Shown: piece after piece, positions 18,063-28,014 of the stretch
How positions within the stretch are numbered: the first letter of the stretch is position 1
How the letters are laid out: every line of letters begins with the position of its first letter
Assembly (NCBI GenBank): GCA_039193195.1
Contig: JBCCWS010000004.1
Span: forward strand, 1 to 64,000
Source: Pseudomonadota bacterium
Lineage (GTDB): Bacteria; Pseudomonadota; Gammaproteobacteria; Steroidobacterales; JBCBZW01
Length of the DNA: 64,000 nucleotides
Direction of reading: 5' to 3'
Position numbers and translations under genes: made by a program
Notes under the pieces: model-generated
Databases searched by the model: none
Told to the model about the DNA's origin: nothing
Seen by the model: only the letters and a program-made list of their open reading frames with translations

Positions 18063-20418
18063 GACCTTCCGCTAGGGCGATCCACGTCTCGACGACCGTG
18101 TCGGGGTTTAGGGACATGCTTTCGATTCCCTGATCGAGCAGCCACTGGGCGAGATCCGGGTGATCCGAGGGCCCCTGGCCACAGATCCCCACATACTTTC
18201 CGGCCTTGCGACAGGCGTCGATGGCGCGCGTGAGCAGCATCTTCACTGCCTCGTCACGCTCGTCGAACAGTTCGGCGATGATGCCGGAATCGCGATCGAG
18301 GCCAAGCGTCAGCTGGGTCAGGTCGTTGGAGCCGATCGAGAAACCGTCGAAGAACTCGAGGAACTGCTCGGCGAGCAGGGCATTCGAGGGCAATTCACAC
18401 ATCATCATGATCTTTAGGTCGTGCCTGCCGCTTTCCAGGTCGTTGGCCGCTAGGAGGTCACGTACCTGTTTTGCCTCGCCGACCGTGCGTACGAAGGGCA
18501 CCATGGCCCACACGTTGTTCAGGCCAATCTCCTCGCGCACCATCCGCAGGGCTCGGCATTCGAGCTCGAAGCAAGGGCGAAACTCCTCGGCGATGTAGCG
18601 CGACGCGCCACGAAACCCGAGCATTGGGTTCTCTTCGTTCGGCTCGTAGCGGTCACCGCCGATTAGGTTGGCGTACTCGTTAGACTTGAAATCGGAGAGG
18701 CGTACGATCACGGGTTCCGGGGCGAAGGCCGCGCCGATCGTGGCGATGCCCTCGGCCAGGCGCCGCACGTAAAAGTCCACGGGGTCGTCGAAGCCCGCCA
18801 TCTGCAAACGGATCTCGTCGTGAACGAATGGGTCCACGGCGTCCAACTCCAGCAAGGCCTTCGGGTGCACCCCGATCATCCGGTTGATGATGAACTCCAG
18901 GCGCGCCAGGCCCACCCCGCGGTGAGGCAGCATGGCGAAGTCGAAGGCGCGGTCGGGGTTGCCTACATTCATCATTAGCTTGACGGGTACGTCGGGCATC
19001 TTATCCAGGGCGAGCTCGCTGCGCTCGAACTCCAGGCGCCCGCCGTAGACGAAGCCCTCGTCGCCCTCCGCACAAGACACGGTTACCGGCGCGCCCGGCT
19101 CGATGCGGCGCGTGCCGTCGCCGGTGCCAACCACAGCGGGGATGCCTAGCTCGCGGGCGATGATCGCGGCGTGACATGTGCGCCCGCCTCGGTTGGTGAC
19201 GATGGCTGAGGCGAGCTTCATCACCGGTTCCCAATCGGGGTCGGTCATGTCCGTGACGAGCACGTCACCTTCGCGCACCAGGCTCATCTGCTCGATACCG
19301 CCGATTACCTTAGCGGGGCCGCTGCCGATCAGATTGCCGATGCTTCGCCCGGAGGTGAGCACCTCGCCGCGCTCTTTGAGCTTGCAGCGTACGATGCGCC
19401 CACCCGACTGACTCTGTACCGTCTCCGGGCGCGCCTGCAGTATGTACAGCTGGCCGTCGCTCCCGTCCAAGCCCCATTCGATGTCCATAGGGCGTTGGTA
19501 GTGCTTCTCGATGATCATGGCCTGACGGGCCAAGGACTGTACCTGCTCGTCCGTGAGGGAGAATCGGCGTCGCTCGGCGCTTGGCACATCGACCGTGCGT
19601 ACGCGGTCGGCGCCTCCGTCCGAGTAGATCATCTTGATCGCCTTGCCGCCGAGGTTACGGCGCAGGATTGGGAACTTACCCGCTTCCAGAGCGGGCTTGT
19701 AAACGTAGTACTCGTCTGGATTGACCGCTCCCTGGACCACGGTCTCGCCAAGGCCGTAGGCGGAGGTGATGAATACCACGTCCGGGAAGCCGGATTCGGT
19801 GTCGATCGTGAACATCACGCCGCTAGCCCCTAGATCAGAGCGCACCATTCGCTGCACGCCGACGGACAGGGCGACCTCGTGGTGAACGAATCCCTTGTGT
19901 ACGCGATAGGAGATGGCGCGATCGTTGAACAAGGAGGCGAACACCGTACGCACCATATCTAGCACGTCCTGCACGCCGCGCACGTTCAGGAAAGTCTCCT
20001 GCTGGCCGGCGAAGGATGCGTCCGGCAGGTCTTCGGCCGTCGCCGAGGAGCGCACGGCTACGTCGATCTCACGGCCCTCTTGCTCGCACATATCGCGGTA
20101 GCTCTTACCTATAGCCTCGCGTAGGCCAGAGGGCAGCGGGGTGCTGCCGATCCACTCGCGGATCTGCTTGCCCGTGGATGCCAAGGCTTCCACGTCGTTG
20201 GTGTCTAGATGGTCCAAAATCTCGCGGATCCGCGCATCGAGGCCATCCTGGCGTAGGAACTCACGGAAAGCATCTGCGGTGGTGGCGAAACCATCGGGCA
20301 CGCTGACGCCGAGGCTGGATAAGCCCCTGATCATCTCGCCGAGGGATGCATTTTTGCCGCCTACCTGGGGCAGGTCATCAAGTCCTAGCTCCTGAAAGGG
20401 GATCACGTACTGGGTCAC
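18040..20418 (-). CDS. ppsA: Phosphoenolpyruvate synthase
   Basis: 792 residues, normal length. Makes PEP from pyruvate and ATP in gluconeogenesis. Domains in order: ATP-grasp nucleotide-binding domain ([13 protein letters not shown] near the start; [19 protein letters not shown]), the swivelling phosphohistidine domain with the catalytic His in [21 protein letters not shown], and a C-terminal PEP/pyruvate TIM barrel with [17 protein letters not shown] and [17 protein letters not shown] start. Divergent from ppsR (66 bases between starts), whose product inactivates and reactivates it, so both enzyme and regulator are present. Confidence 0.97.
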   Translation of the reverse strand: MTQYVIPFQELGLDDLPQVGGKNASLGEMIRGLSSLGVSVPDGFATTADAFREFLRQDGLDARIREILDHLDTNDVEALASTGKQIREWIGSTPLPSGLREAIGKSYRDMCEQEGREIDVAVRSSATAEDLPDASFAGQQETFLNVRGVQDVLDMVRTVFASLFNDRAISYRVHKGFVHHEVALSVGVQRMVRSDLGASGVMFTIDTESGFPDVVFITSAYGLGETVVQGAVNPDEYYVYKPALEAGKFPILRRNLGGKAIKMIYSDGGADRVRTVDVPSAERRRFSLTDEQVQSLARQAMIIEKHYQRPMDIEWGLDGSDGQLYILQARPETVQSQSGGRIVRCKLKERGEVLTSGRSIGNLIGSGPAKVIGGIEQMSLVREGDVLVTDMTDPDWEPVMKLASAIVTNRGGRTCHAAIIARELGIPAVVGTGDGTRRIEPGAPVTVSCAEGDEGFVYGGRLEFERSELALDKMPDVPVKLMMNVGNPDRAFDFAMLPHRGVGLARLEFIINRMIGVHPKALLELDAVDPFVHDEIRLQMAGFDDPVDFYVRRLAEGIATIGAAFAPEPVIVRLSDFKSNEYANLIGGDRYEPNEENPMLGFRGASRYIAEEFRPCFELECRALRMVREEIGLNNVWAMVPFVRTVGEAKQVRDLLAANDLESGRHDLKIMMMCELPSNALLAEQFLEFFDGFSIGSNDLTQLTLGLDRDSGIIAELFDERDEAVKMLLTRAIDACRKAGKYVGICGQGPSDHPDLAQWLLDQGIESMSLNPDTVVETWIALAEGHGRKAGG

Positions 20419-20484
20419 GGCCTTGGTTTTCTCCGCTCAGCGACGCAAAATCGGTCGGACATTTTAGCTCAGGAACGTGCACCG

Positions 20485-21330
20485 GTGGCGGCAGCGGCGA
20501 AAAAGCGCACGGTCTTCTTCGTGTCGGATCAGACGGGAATCACCGCTGAGACCATGGGGCGGAGCCTGCTGACCCAGTTCGAGGACATCGAGTTTCGGAT
20601 GATCACGATGCCCTTCGTCTCCGATGACGAAGCGGCCCGCGAAGCGATCCGCCGGATCAACTTGACCGCTGAACTCGAGGGGGAGCGGCCCCTCGTCTGC
20701 GCGACCTTCGTCGACGATCGCATCCGCCACGTTCTGCAGACTGCTGAAGCCTACTTCTTGGACTTTTTTGACGCCTTCATCGGTCCCCTGGAGGAGGAAC
20801 TCGGGGTCGCGTCCACGCATACCACAGGCCGCGCCCACGGCCAGGCCGATGACGCCGTCTATCGGGCACGGATCGATGCGATCAACTTCTCCCTCGCCTA
20901 CGACGATGGCCTGCAGCCGAAGAGCTACGAGGACGCAGACGTGATTCTGGTGGGCGTGTCTCGCTCCGGCAAGACACCGACCTCCCTCTACCTCGCTTTG
21001 CACTACGGCGTCTTCGCTGCCAATTTCCCCCTCACGGAGGAGCACTTCGATCGCGATGGGCGAGGGTTGCCGGCACCGATTCGTCCCTATCAGCGCAAGC
21101 TCTACGGCCTGACGATAGAGCCGCAGGTCCTGGTGCAGATTCGCGAGGATCGCAAGCCGAACAGTCGCTACGCCTCGCCGCAGCAGATACGCTTCGAGGT
21201 GCGCGAGGCCGAAGCCTTGTTCAAACGCCACGCGGTGCCCTACACCAATACCACCCATTCCTCCGTCGAAGAGGTGGCGGCGCGTATGGTCAGTCGCATG
21301 CGCCTGCCCGTACGCGCCCGACGCGACTAG
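20485..21330 (+). CDS. ppsR: PEP synthase regulatory protein (bifunctional kinase/pyrophosphorylase)
   Basis: 281 residues of the DUF299/PSRP family. These proteins use ADP to phosphorylate a conserved Thr next to the catalytic His of PEP synthase, and phosphate to remove it. The N-terminus VFFVSDQTGITAETMGRSLL and the P-loop GVSRSGKTPTSLYLA are diagnostic. The Thr substrate is visible in the neighbouring ppsA product (RTCHAA). AGGAA precedes the GTG start by 9 bases. The stop overlaps that of the convergent phosphoglucomutase by 4 bases. Confidence 0.95.
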   Translation: MAAAAKKRTVFFVSDQTGITAETMGRSLLTQFEDIEFRMITMPFVSDDEAAREAIRRINLTAELEGERPLVCATFVDDRIRHVLQTAEAYFLDFFDAFIGPLEEELGVASTHTTGRAHGQADDAVYRARIDAINFSLAYDDGLQPKSYEDADVILVGVSRSGKTPTSLYLALHYGVFAANFPLTEEHFDRDGRGLPAPIRPYQRKLYGLTIEPQVLVQIREDRKPNSRYASPQQIRFEVREAEALFKRHAVPYTNTTHSSVEEVAARMVSRMRLPVRARRD

Positions 21331-22955
21331 ATCACCGCGCTCGGTCGATCCAGGCCCGTGTGGCGGGCAAGTTCAGCCAGCTCTGCGGCCGCCGTGGTGG
21401 TCTCGCCGAGCATCGTGTGACGGTCCCGGTTGAGGTCTCGCTGCTCGGTGACGTGACGGTCCGCGTACAGGCGAAGCGTCGCACCTCCGGTGCCAGTGCC
21501 GGAGAGTCGAAACACTGCGCGAGCTCCGTTTGTGAAGTGGACGATCAGCCCCTGGTTGGTGGCGACCTCTCCGGACACCGGATCCGTATAGTCAAAGCGA
21601 AGCGCGTTGGCCACCGTGAGGGCGCCTGCTCTGCTGCCCGCGAGGGCGCCTAGCCGCTCTTCGAGAGAGCACATCACTTGCGCTGCGCGCTCACGTTCGC
21701 CCACGTGGTAGTCGTGGCGGGCAAAGAAGTCGCGGCCAAAGCGGGCCCAGTGCTCACGCACGAGCTGATCGATAGAGCGCCCGGTCACCGCGATCACGTT
21801 CAACCAAAACAGCACGGCCCACAGACCGTCCTTCTCGCGCACGTGGCTCGAGCCCGTGCCGAAGCTCTCTTCGCCGCACAGGGTGATGCGCTGACTTTGC
21901 AGTAAGGAGGCAAAGAATCGCCACCCCGTAGGGGTTTCGTAGCACGGTATCTTCAGGGCGTGCGCGACGCGATCGACCGCGCGCGCTGTGGGCATGGAGC
22001 GGGCTACTCCCGCCAGCCCACCCTGATAGCCAGGTGCCGTCGTGGCGTGTGCTGCGAGCATCGCCAAGCTATCGCCCGGGGACACCACTAAGCGGCGACC
22101 GAGGATCATGTTTCGATCACCATCGCCGTCGGAGGCGGCTGCAAAGTCGACCGCCCGGTCGCCGCTCATGAAATCGACCAGAGCCGCAGCGTCCACGGGA
22201 TTCGGGTCTGCGTGACCGCCTCCGAAGTCCTCCTTGGGCGACGCGTTGATCACGGTTCCTGGCGGCGCACCTAACGTGCCCTCCAGCAAGCGCTTGGCGT
22301 AGGGACCGGTAATCGCATGCATCGCATCAAAGCGCATACGGAATCCGCGTCCGATCAATTCCCGTAGGCGATCAAGATCAAACAGTCTTTCCAGCATCGC
22401 GCAGTAGTCCGCCAGCGGCTCCACGATGTCGATCCGCATGCCGTGGAAGTCGTGCTGGGCCAGTTGTTCCAGGCTGACGTCGGGAGCCTCGACGAGGCGA
22501 TACTCTCGCAGGGTTTTCGTGTGCCGCCATATCTCGTCTGCCAAGCTCGCACTCGCCTGCCCGCCACCACGCACGTTGATCTTGATCCCGAAGTCGCCAC
22601 TCGGGCCACCCGGGTTGTGGCTCGCGGTTAGGATCAATCCGCCATCCGCGTCGCACGTGGCGATCAGATTCGCTGCGGCCGGGGTGGACAACCAGCCCCA
22701 GCGGCCGATAATCAGCCGTGCGATGCCGTGCGCAGCGCTCAGGCGGATGATCGATTGAATAGCGCGGTCGTTGAAGTAGCGACCATCTCCACCGATGACC
22801 AGAGTGCTGCCCTTCGCAAAGCACGCATTCAGCGTGGCCTGGACGAAGTTCTCCAGATAATGGGTCTGCTTGAACACCGCTACGCGCCTGCGCAAGCCCG
22901 CCGTACCTGGGCGTTGATCGTCGAAGGGGACGGTGGAGACGGTGATCGGATCCAT
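21327..22955 (-). CDS. pgm: Alpha-D-glucose phosphate-specific phosphoglucomutase
   Basis: 542 residues. Interconverts glucose 1-phosphate and glucose 6-phosphate. The N-terminus DQRPGTAGLRRRV, the phosphoserine loop LTASHNPGG, the metal loop SDGDGDRNM, the sugar-specificity loop CGEESFGTGSSH and the phosphate-binding RLSGTGTGGATLRLY are all intact. The long-form order (TAGLRR, TASHNPGG with GDFGIK) matches the glucose-specific Pgm rather than bifunctional PMM/PGM. Neighbouring ppsA/ppsR place it in gluconeogenesis or glycogen and exopolysaccharide precursor supply. Confidence 0.95.
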   Translation of the reverse strand: MDPITVSTVPFDDQRPGTAGLRRRVAVFKQTHYLENFVQATLNACFAKGSTLVIGGDGRYFNDRAIQSIIRLSAAHGIARLIIGRWGWLSTPAAANLIATCDADGGLILTASHNPGGPSGDFGIKINVRGGGQASASLADEIWRHTKTLREYRLVEAPDVSLEQLAQHDFHGMRIDIVEPLADYCAMLERLFDLDRLRELIGRGFRMRFDAMHAITGPYAKRLLEGTLGAPPGTVINASPKEDFGGGHADPNPVDAAALVDFMSGDRAVDFAAASDGDGDRNMILGRRLVVSPGDSLAMLAAHATTAPGYQGGLAGVARSMPTARAVDRVAHALKIPCYETPTGWRFFASLLQSQRITLCGEESFGTGSSHVREKDGLWAVLFWLNVIAVTGRSIDQLVREHWARFGRDFFARHDYHVGERERAAQVMCSLEERLGALAGSRAGALTVANALRFDYTDPVSGEVATNQGLIVHFTNGARAVFRLSGTGTGGATLRLYADRHVTEQRDLNRDRHTMLGETTTAAAELAELARHTGLDRPSAVI

Positions 22956-23164
22956 AAACTAGTGCTCTTGCGGTACGGTAGCGGGCCAAGCCGTGGGGCT
23001 GCGCAGGCAACGCGCGCTGAGAATACCGTGTAACGCACAAACCCCTACACGAAGTCGCGGTTCCAGGCAAGGGTTGGGCCCGCGCAATCTCCGCGGAAGC
23101 GCGCTCGGTGACATGGGTCTCGTCATGGTTTACTCACGCTGGCGGTAGCGCCAGATCCCTATGC

Positions 23165-23170
23165 TATAGT
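23165..23170 (+). promoter_or_regulatory. Extended -10 promoter element before the DUF1249 gene
   Basis: TGCTATAGT (from 23162) matches an extended -10 (TGnTATAAT) with one mismatch. It lies about 35 bases before the GTG start, leaving a short leader with GGAGA. No clear -35 is visible, which extended -10 promoters tolerate. This also supports the start at 23204. Confidence 0.45.
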
Positions 23171-23203
23171 CCAGCGAAAGTGACCCACCGGAGACAGCGA
23201 TTC

Positions 23204-23683
23204 GTGGTCGCCGACAGCGCCATACTCACGCCAACGCTCGCGCCGCCGAAGAGTTTTGCGGCGCTCATGTCGTTGTACGAGAGTAACTTCCTGCGTCTAT
23301 CCTGGATCATCGAACCGCTGGGTGGGCTCGGAGTTGTCGGGCGCGACTACCGCTCCGATGTGGAGGGCGATTGCACTCTCTACCTGAGAGTGACCGAGGT
23401 CAGCTCCTACACCACCACCCTGCACCTCACCTACCGCTTCGTGGAGCACGATGAGCAAGTCGCTGACCCCGACTTGAGCGTGCGTGTTTACCGTGATGCG
23501 CGTCTCGCCGAGGCGATGGCGTGCGGTGGCCGAAGGTTCCACCCCGCACTGAGTCACTTCGATACTCACACGGGCGCGGAGTTGCGCCGTCGGTGGACTC
23601 GGAACATCATGCTCAACAAGTGGTTGGAGTACTGCGCGGATCGTGGCCATCGCTTCGCGGTTGGAGCGGGGCACCTGCGCTAA
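23204..23683 (+). CDS. DUF1249 (YqiB-like) family protein
   Basis: 159 residues. Similar in layout to E. coli YqiB: an N-terminal YESNFLRL block, the central SSYTTTLHLTYRF strand pair, VRVYRDARLAEAMAC, and the C-terminal LNKWLEYCADRGHRF. Function is unknown in the family; in other gammaproteobacteria it often lies near nudF and cpdA, which are not seen here. GGAGA lies 9 bases before the GTG start, and an extended -10 is just upstream. Confidence 0.82.
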   Translation: MVADSAILTPTLAPPKSFAALMSLYESNFLRLSWIIEPLGGLGVVGRDYRSDVEGDCTLYLRVTEVSSYTTTLHLTYRFVEHDEQVADPDLSVRVYRDARLAEAMACGGRRFHPALSHFDTHTGAELRRRWTRNIMLNKWLEYCADRGHRFAVGAGHLR

Positions 23684-23794
23684 CGCGGTAGCCACCATTG
23701 TGTGACCCGTGTGCCCACGCGGGGACGTGCCAGCCATTACTATTCGCGGTTTGCCCTAACGGGCTAGGTGACGTTCCAACGGCCTGTCGCAGTG

Positions 23795-24898
23795 ATGCCG
23801 GATTTGCTTTCAAAACTCGTGCGCAAACGTGCTGGCCCCACCGGGGCCGAAGCTGGCCCCGTCGCTTTGGATGAGGTTACGGGCCTCGATCCCGTCCCCA
23901 CGAACGGGGACGCGGACGACCGTCTGGTAGCGCTTTTCAAGAACCGGGCCGAACTGAAGAAAGCCTTTTCCGAATTGCGCTCGGAGTGTGACCACCTTCG
24001 CGAGCGCCTGGCTGCCATCGAGGCGGACCCAGCGCAGAGCAACCAACGACTGGCTGCCTTGGAGCAGCGCCTGAGCGAACGCGAGACGGCATACCCGGCG
24101 CTGGTGTACTTCCAGCTTCGTGGCCTGTGGCGTTTCTGCCATAACCAGCTGATAGAATTCTCCGAGCAGCTTCAGGAGCAACACTTAGGTCGCGAACGCG
24201 ATGATCGAGCGCAGGGCTTTCGCGCTCAACAGCAGCAAAGCTTAGCAGTCTTCGACGAGCGTCTAGCGCGCATCGGCGAAGAGTACGCCCGAGAACGGCA
24301 GACGATTCTTGATCAGCAGGCACGGCTAAAGGCCTTGAAGGGATTCTGGAATCACTTCAAGCGTCGCGGCGTCCGCGATGAGCTCTCCCACCAGGAAGCG
24401 GTGGTCACGGAGATCCGCGGTCGCGTCGATCAGCTTCGCCAGGAGCGAAAGGCGCAGCTAGATCAACAGCCGCCTGATTTCTCAGGTCTGAGCGTGGAGG
24501 CGAGGCGCAAGATCAACCTCGCGGTGCTGGCCTTTGCCCAGTATCTTTTCGTCGAGTTCTCGGAAAACTCCTTGGCCGCGTTCAGTCGCAAGGCGATGTC
24601 GGCGTCGGTCACGGAGGTGGCCTACGGTTCCCAGCGCGACTGTGAAGCACTAATGGAGATCATCGAACGATCCATGCAGCAGATGGCCAACAAGCGCGGT
24701 TACGCGGATGAGCTAAAGCTGCGTGCGCGGCACCTGAAGCTGAAGGCTCAGTTTCAGGGCGATCAGGCGACCGTGCCAACGGTCGAGTCCATGGCGACCT
24801 TTCCGCTGGAGTTTCACCAAGGTCAGGCCGGCGTTCAGGTCGACGTTAATATTCTCGCTGACGACTACTGGTCGGCCAGCGAGGCCCTCATCACCTAG
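23795..24898 (+). CDS. Coiled-coil protein of unknown function
   Basis: 367 residues, soluble, no signal peptide or membrane span. Residues about 50-100 and 130-240 are rich in Glu/Arg/Gln/Leu in heptad-like patterns (AELKKAFSELRSECDHLRER; RIGEEYARERQTILDQQAR). The C-terminal part is more globular (SVEARRKINLAVLAFAQYLF; ending VNILADDYWSASEALIT). It looks like a conserved hypothetical, possibly a scaffold, but I do not recognise the family. A GTG at 23768 is an alternative start. Confidence 0.7.
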   Translation: MPDLLSKLVRKRAGPTGAEAGPVALDEVTGLDPVPTNGDADDRLVALFKNRAELKKAFSELRSECDHLRERLAAIEADPAQSNQRLAALEQRLSERETAYPALVYFQLRGLWRFCHNQLIEFSEQLQEQHLGRERDDRAQGFRAQQQQSLAVFDERLARIGEEYARERQTILDQQARLKALKGFWNHFKRRGVRDELSHQEAVVTEIRGRVDQLRQERKAQLDQQPPDFSGLSVEARRKINLAVLAFAQYLFVEFSENSLAAFSRKAMSASVTEVAYGSQRDCEALMEIIERSMQQMANKRGYADELKLRARHLKLKAQFQGDQATVPTVESMATFPLEFHQGQAGVQVDVNILADDYWSASEALIT

Positions 24899-24938
24899 TA
24901 TAAGAATTCGCTAGCCCGGCGTTCTCGGCCGCATCGTG

Positions 24939-27900
24939 CTAGGCGGTGCGGGCCGTCCTGAATGCGGTGCGGATCACCATGCGCCACCAGTTATCCAGCT
25001 GATCGAACCACACGTATACGCGTGGCACGATGAGCAGGGAGGTGACGGTGGAGAACACCAGCCCACCGATGATGGCTCTCGCCATTGGGTAGTAGGGCGG
25101 GCCGTTTCCGCCGACCTGCGTGTCGCCCACAGCTAGCGGGAGCAGCCCTAGCACGGTGGTGGCCACGGTCATCAGGATGGGCCGTAGGCGATCGCGTCCC
25201 GCATCGAGTATCGCCTGTCGTCGCGGTACGCCCTCGAGTCGTAAGTTGTTTATGTGATCAACGAGTACGATGCCGTTGTTCACCACGACGCCGATCAGGA
25301 TCAGGATCCCGATCGTCGCCATGAACGAGAACGAGGTGCCCGTCAGCATGAAGAACCAGAACACGCCGATGATTGAGAACACGATCGAGGTGATGATTGA
25401 CATCGGCAGGAGCGTGGACTCGAACAGGGCGGCCATCACCAGAAATATCGATGCAATTCCGAGCAAGGTGTTGACGAGCATGATCTGTCCGGTCTCGTCA
25501 TTTCGCGAGAATCCACGGCCAAATTTCCACTTGTAGCCAGGCGGCAGATCGAACTGTGCCATGAGGGACTCAACGCGTGGTTTGACCTCATCGAGGGTAA
25601 GGTCACGCAGGTCGGCGCTAATCACGGCTGCGGTCGCCCGGTCCACGCGCTTGATCCGGCGGGCACCCCTCACCACCTGCAGGTCGGCGACAGCCGCTAG
25701 GGAAATCTGCTCTCCGTCGGCGGCAAATAGGGGCAAGCGGCGCAGGCTCTCGAGATCGGATTTGTCGGTGTCGCGGAACGCTAGGCGCATGTCGACATCG
25801 CCATCGGTGCCGCGGAACTCGCGCAGGTTTTCCCCGCGCATGGCGGTGGCGACTGAGGAGGCGACGGTCTGCGCCGAGAGGCCAAACTTCATCGCTCGCT
25901 CGCGGTCGACGACGATCCGTACCTCTTCATCGCCGTCACGGACGTCGGAACGTATGTTGGTGAGCCCGTCGATGCTAGCCAGCGCGCGCACCAGCTCGTC
26001 GGTCAACGGCGCTAGCACGTCCATCGAGTCGCCGCTGAGTTGTAGGCTGAACCCCTCGCTGCCGCCTTGGCGATTTTGCTCGAAGCTTGGGGCGGCGATC
26101 GCCAGGGTCGGCAGCCCGTCCTCGATGCGTTTTCTGATCTCAGCGGCCGATAGCACAGCCTCTTCCCTAGGCGACAGCAAGATTGATGATTGCGCTTGGA
26201 CCGTATCGAAGTAGCTGTAGACGTCGCGGATCTCAAACTCCTCGCGATGCGCGTCTAGGAACGCCTCCACGTCGTTGACCAGGGCTTCCGTACGCTCGAC
26301 GGGGTACACGCCGTCGACGTGGTAATGGAGCATCAGCCGTCGTTGCCCGTCTTCCGGCCACATATCGAAGGTGACCACTTTGGCCGGAATCGCTACGCTC
26401 ACCACGATCACTACGATCGCAAAGAGGGAGAGCCAGGGTCGGCGCAGGCAGGCGTCGAGCAGTCGCACATAGAGGTCGGTGAGCCGGCGCATGACACTCG
26501 ATCGCTGACTCTGTGGCGGAGGTGCCACGCGGGCAGCGAGCATCGGCACTAGCGTTTGCGCAATGATCAGCGAGGCGACAAGCGAGGCGACGATGGTTAT
26601 CGCCATGTGGGAAAGGAAGATCGTGATCTCCGCTTTGATCCCGAACAAGATCGGGAGAAACACGATGACTGACGTGGCCGTGCCGGCGAGGACGGCGATG
26701 CCCACGTTCCTTACCCCCTTGATAGTGGCCTGCGTAGGCGGTTCATCAGGGTGTTCCTGACGGTACTTGAAGACACTCTCCGTGACCACCACGGCGTTGT
26801 CGACCAGCATGCCCACCGCCAGCATTAGGCCCATCATGGTGAGGATGTTCAGGGTGAGCCCGGAGAAGTACATCACACCCAAGGTGATCAGCAGCGAGAA
26901 GGGCACCGACAGGGTGACGATCAGTGTCGTAGAGAGCTGGCGCAGGAATAGGTAGAGTACGGCGATGGCGAGGAGGGCGCCGATCAGCCCGGAGCGTAGC
27001 ACGTCGGCGAGCGAGGTCTTGACCCCATCCGCCTGATTTTCCAACTCGAACAGGGATACGCCGCGCATCATGGGCTTTTCGCCGATGCGCTCGACTTCCT
27101 CAACCACCCGCTCGGCGACGTCGACCATGTTGGCTTCGGTCTCCTTGAACACGGCTAAGCCGATCGCGTAGGTGCCGTTCAAGTGGCGTCCGTAGTCGCG
27201 CTCCGGGGCGGTGACTCTGACGTTGGCGATATCGCCCAGGCGCACGCTGCCGTTGACCGCGATGTTGCGCACGTCGTCCAGGGAGCGGAACTCTCCTTGG
27301 GGGCGCAGACTCAGGCGTCGCCCGCCGTCGGTGATTCGACCAGCGTTGACGGCAAAGTTGCTCTTGCGCAAAAGCTCGACGAGGGCGCCCAGGTCGACCC
27401 CGTAGGCGGCTACGCGATCGGAATCCAATAGGATGCGAATCTCGCGCGGCTCAACCCCTTGGAGCTCCACCCGCGACACCCCTGGTAGGCGCTCGATCGG
27501 ACGCTTAAGCTCGCGTTCGAGCATCGTGTAGGCATCTGAAAGATCGCGCTCAGAGGAGATACGTAGCTGTAGAATCGGTTGATCGCCGAGCGACCCGGTA
27601 AAGACCAAGATGCGCTGGATATCGGCGGGCAGTTCGTCACGAATCGCATCGATCTTGCTGCGCGCCTCGATGCCCCCGGCGGAGGCGTCGGTGTCCCAGT
27701 CGAACTCAAGGAAGATCTCGGCCTGATCTTGCGTCGTGGTCGACTCGATGCGTTTGACACCGCTCAGCGTAGCCAGCACCTCCTCCACGGGTCGGGTGAT
27801 GCGCTCTTCGATTTCCTCAGGCGTAGAGCCCGCGTAGGGAATCTGCACGAACAACCCAGGGAACTGGATGTCCGGTAGATACTCCAGGGACAGCTGGCGC

Positions 27901-27986
27901 GCGGAGATGAATCCGACCAGACCCAAGGCGATGAAGATCATCACGGTGCCGACGGGGCGGCTGAGGGCCAGACGCGTGTGCTTCAT
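24939..27986 (-). CDS. RND efflux permease, second of two in the operon
   Basis: 1015 residues. TM1 begins RPVGTVMIFIALGLVGF; the TM4 segment GMLVDNAVVVTESVFKYR has Asp-Asn where AcrB has Asp-Asp. The second half repeats the fold (IGILILIGVVVNNGIVLVDH). The ATG has GGAG 8 bases upstream and follows the first permease gene by 28 bases, so the two are cotranscribed. Two dissimilar permeases behind one adaptor recall MdtABC, in which two permeases form a mixed trimer; whether that happens here is inference. Converges on the coiled-coil gene with 40 bases between stops. Confidence 0.9.
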   Translation of the reverse strand: MKHTRLALSRPVGTVMIFIALGLVGFISARQLSLEYLPDIQFPGLFVQIPYAGSTPEEIEERITRPVEEVLATLSGVKRIESTTTQDQAEIFLEFDWDTDASAGGIEARSKIDAIRDELPADIQRILVFTGSLGDQPILQLRISSERDLSDAYTMLERELKRPIERLPGVSRVELQGVEPREIRILLDSDRVAAYGVDLGALVELLRKSNFAVNAGRITDGGRRLSLRPQGEFRSLDDVRNIAVNGSVRLGDIANVRVTAPERDYGRHLNGTYAIGLAVFKETEANMVDVAERVVEEVERIGEKPMMRGVSLFELENQADGVKTSLADVLRSGLIGALLAIAVLYLFLRQLSTTLIVTLSVPFSLLITLGVMYFSGLTLNILTMMGLMLAVGMLVDNAVVVTESVFKYRQEHPDEPPTQATIKGVRNVGIAVLAGTATSVIVFLPILFGIKAEITIFLSHMAITIVASLVASLIIAQTLVPMLAARVAPPPQSQRSSVMRRLTDLYVRLLDACLRRPWLSLFAIVVIVVSVAIPAKVVTFDMWPEDGQRRLMLHYHVDGVYPVERTEALVNDVEAFLDAHREEFEIRDVYSYFDTVQAQSSILLSPREEAVLSAAEIRKRIEDGLPTLAIAAPSFEQNRQGGSEGFSLQLSGDSMDVLAPLTDELVRALASIDGLTNIRSDVRDGDEEVRIVVDRERAMKFGLSAQTVASSVATAMRGENLREFRGTDGDVDMRLAFRDTDKSDLESLRRLPLFAADGEQISLAAVADLQVVRGARRIKRVDRATAAVISADLRDLTLDEVKPRVESLMAQFDLPPGYKWKFGRGFSRNDETGQIMLVNTLLGIASIFLVMAALFESTLLPMSIITSIVFSIIGVFWFFMLTGTSFSFMATIGILILIGVVVNNGIVLVDHINNLRLEGVPRRQAILDAGRDRLRPILMTVATTVLGLLPLAVGDTQVGGNGPPYYPMARAIIGGLVFSTVTSLLIVPRVYVWFDQLDNWWRMVIRTAFRTARTA

Positions 27987-28014
27987 CGGCTGATCTCCTT
28001 GATGCTCGTCGGGC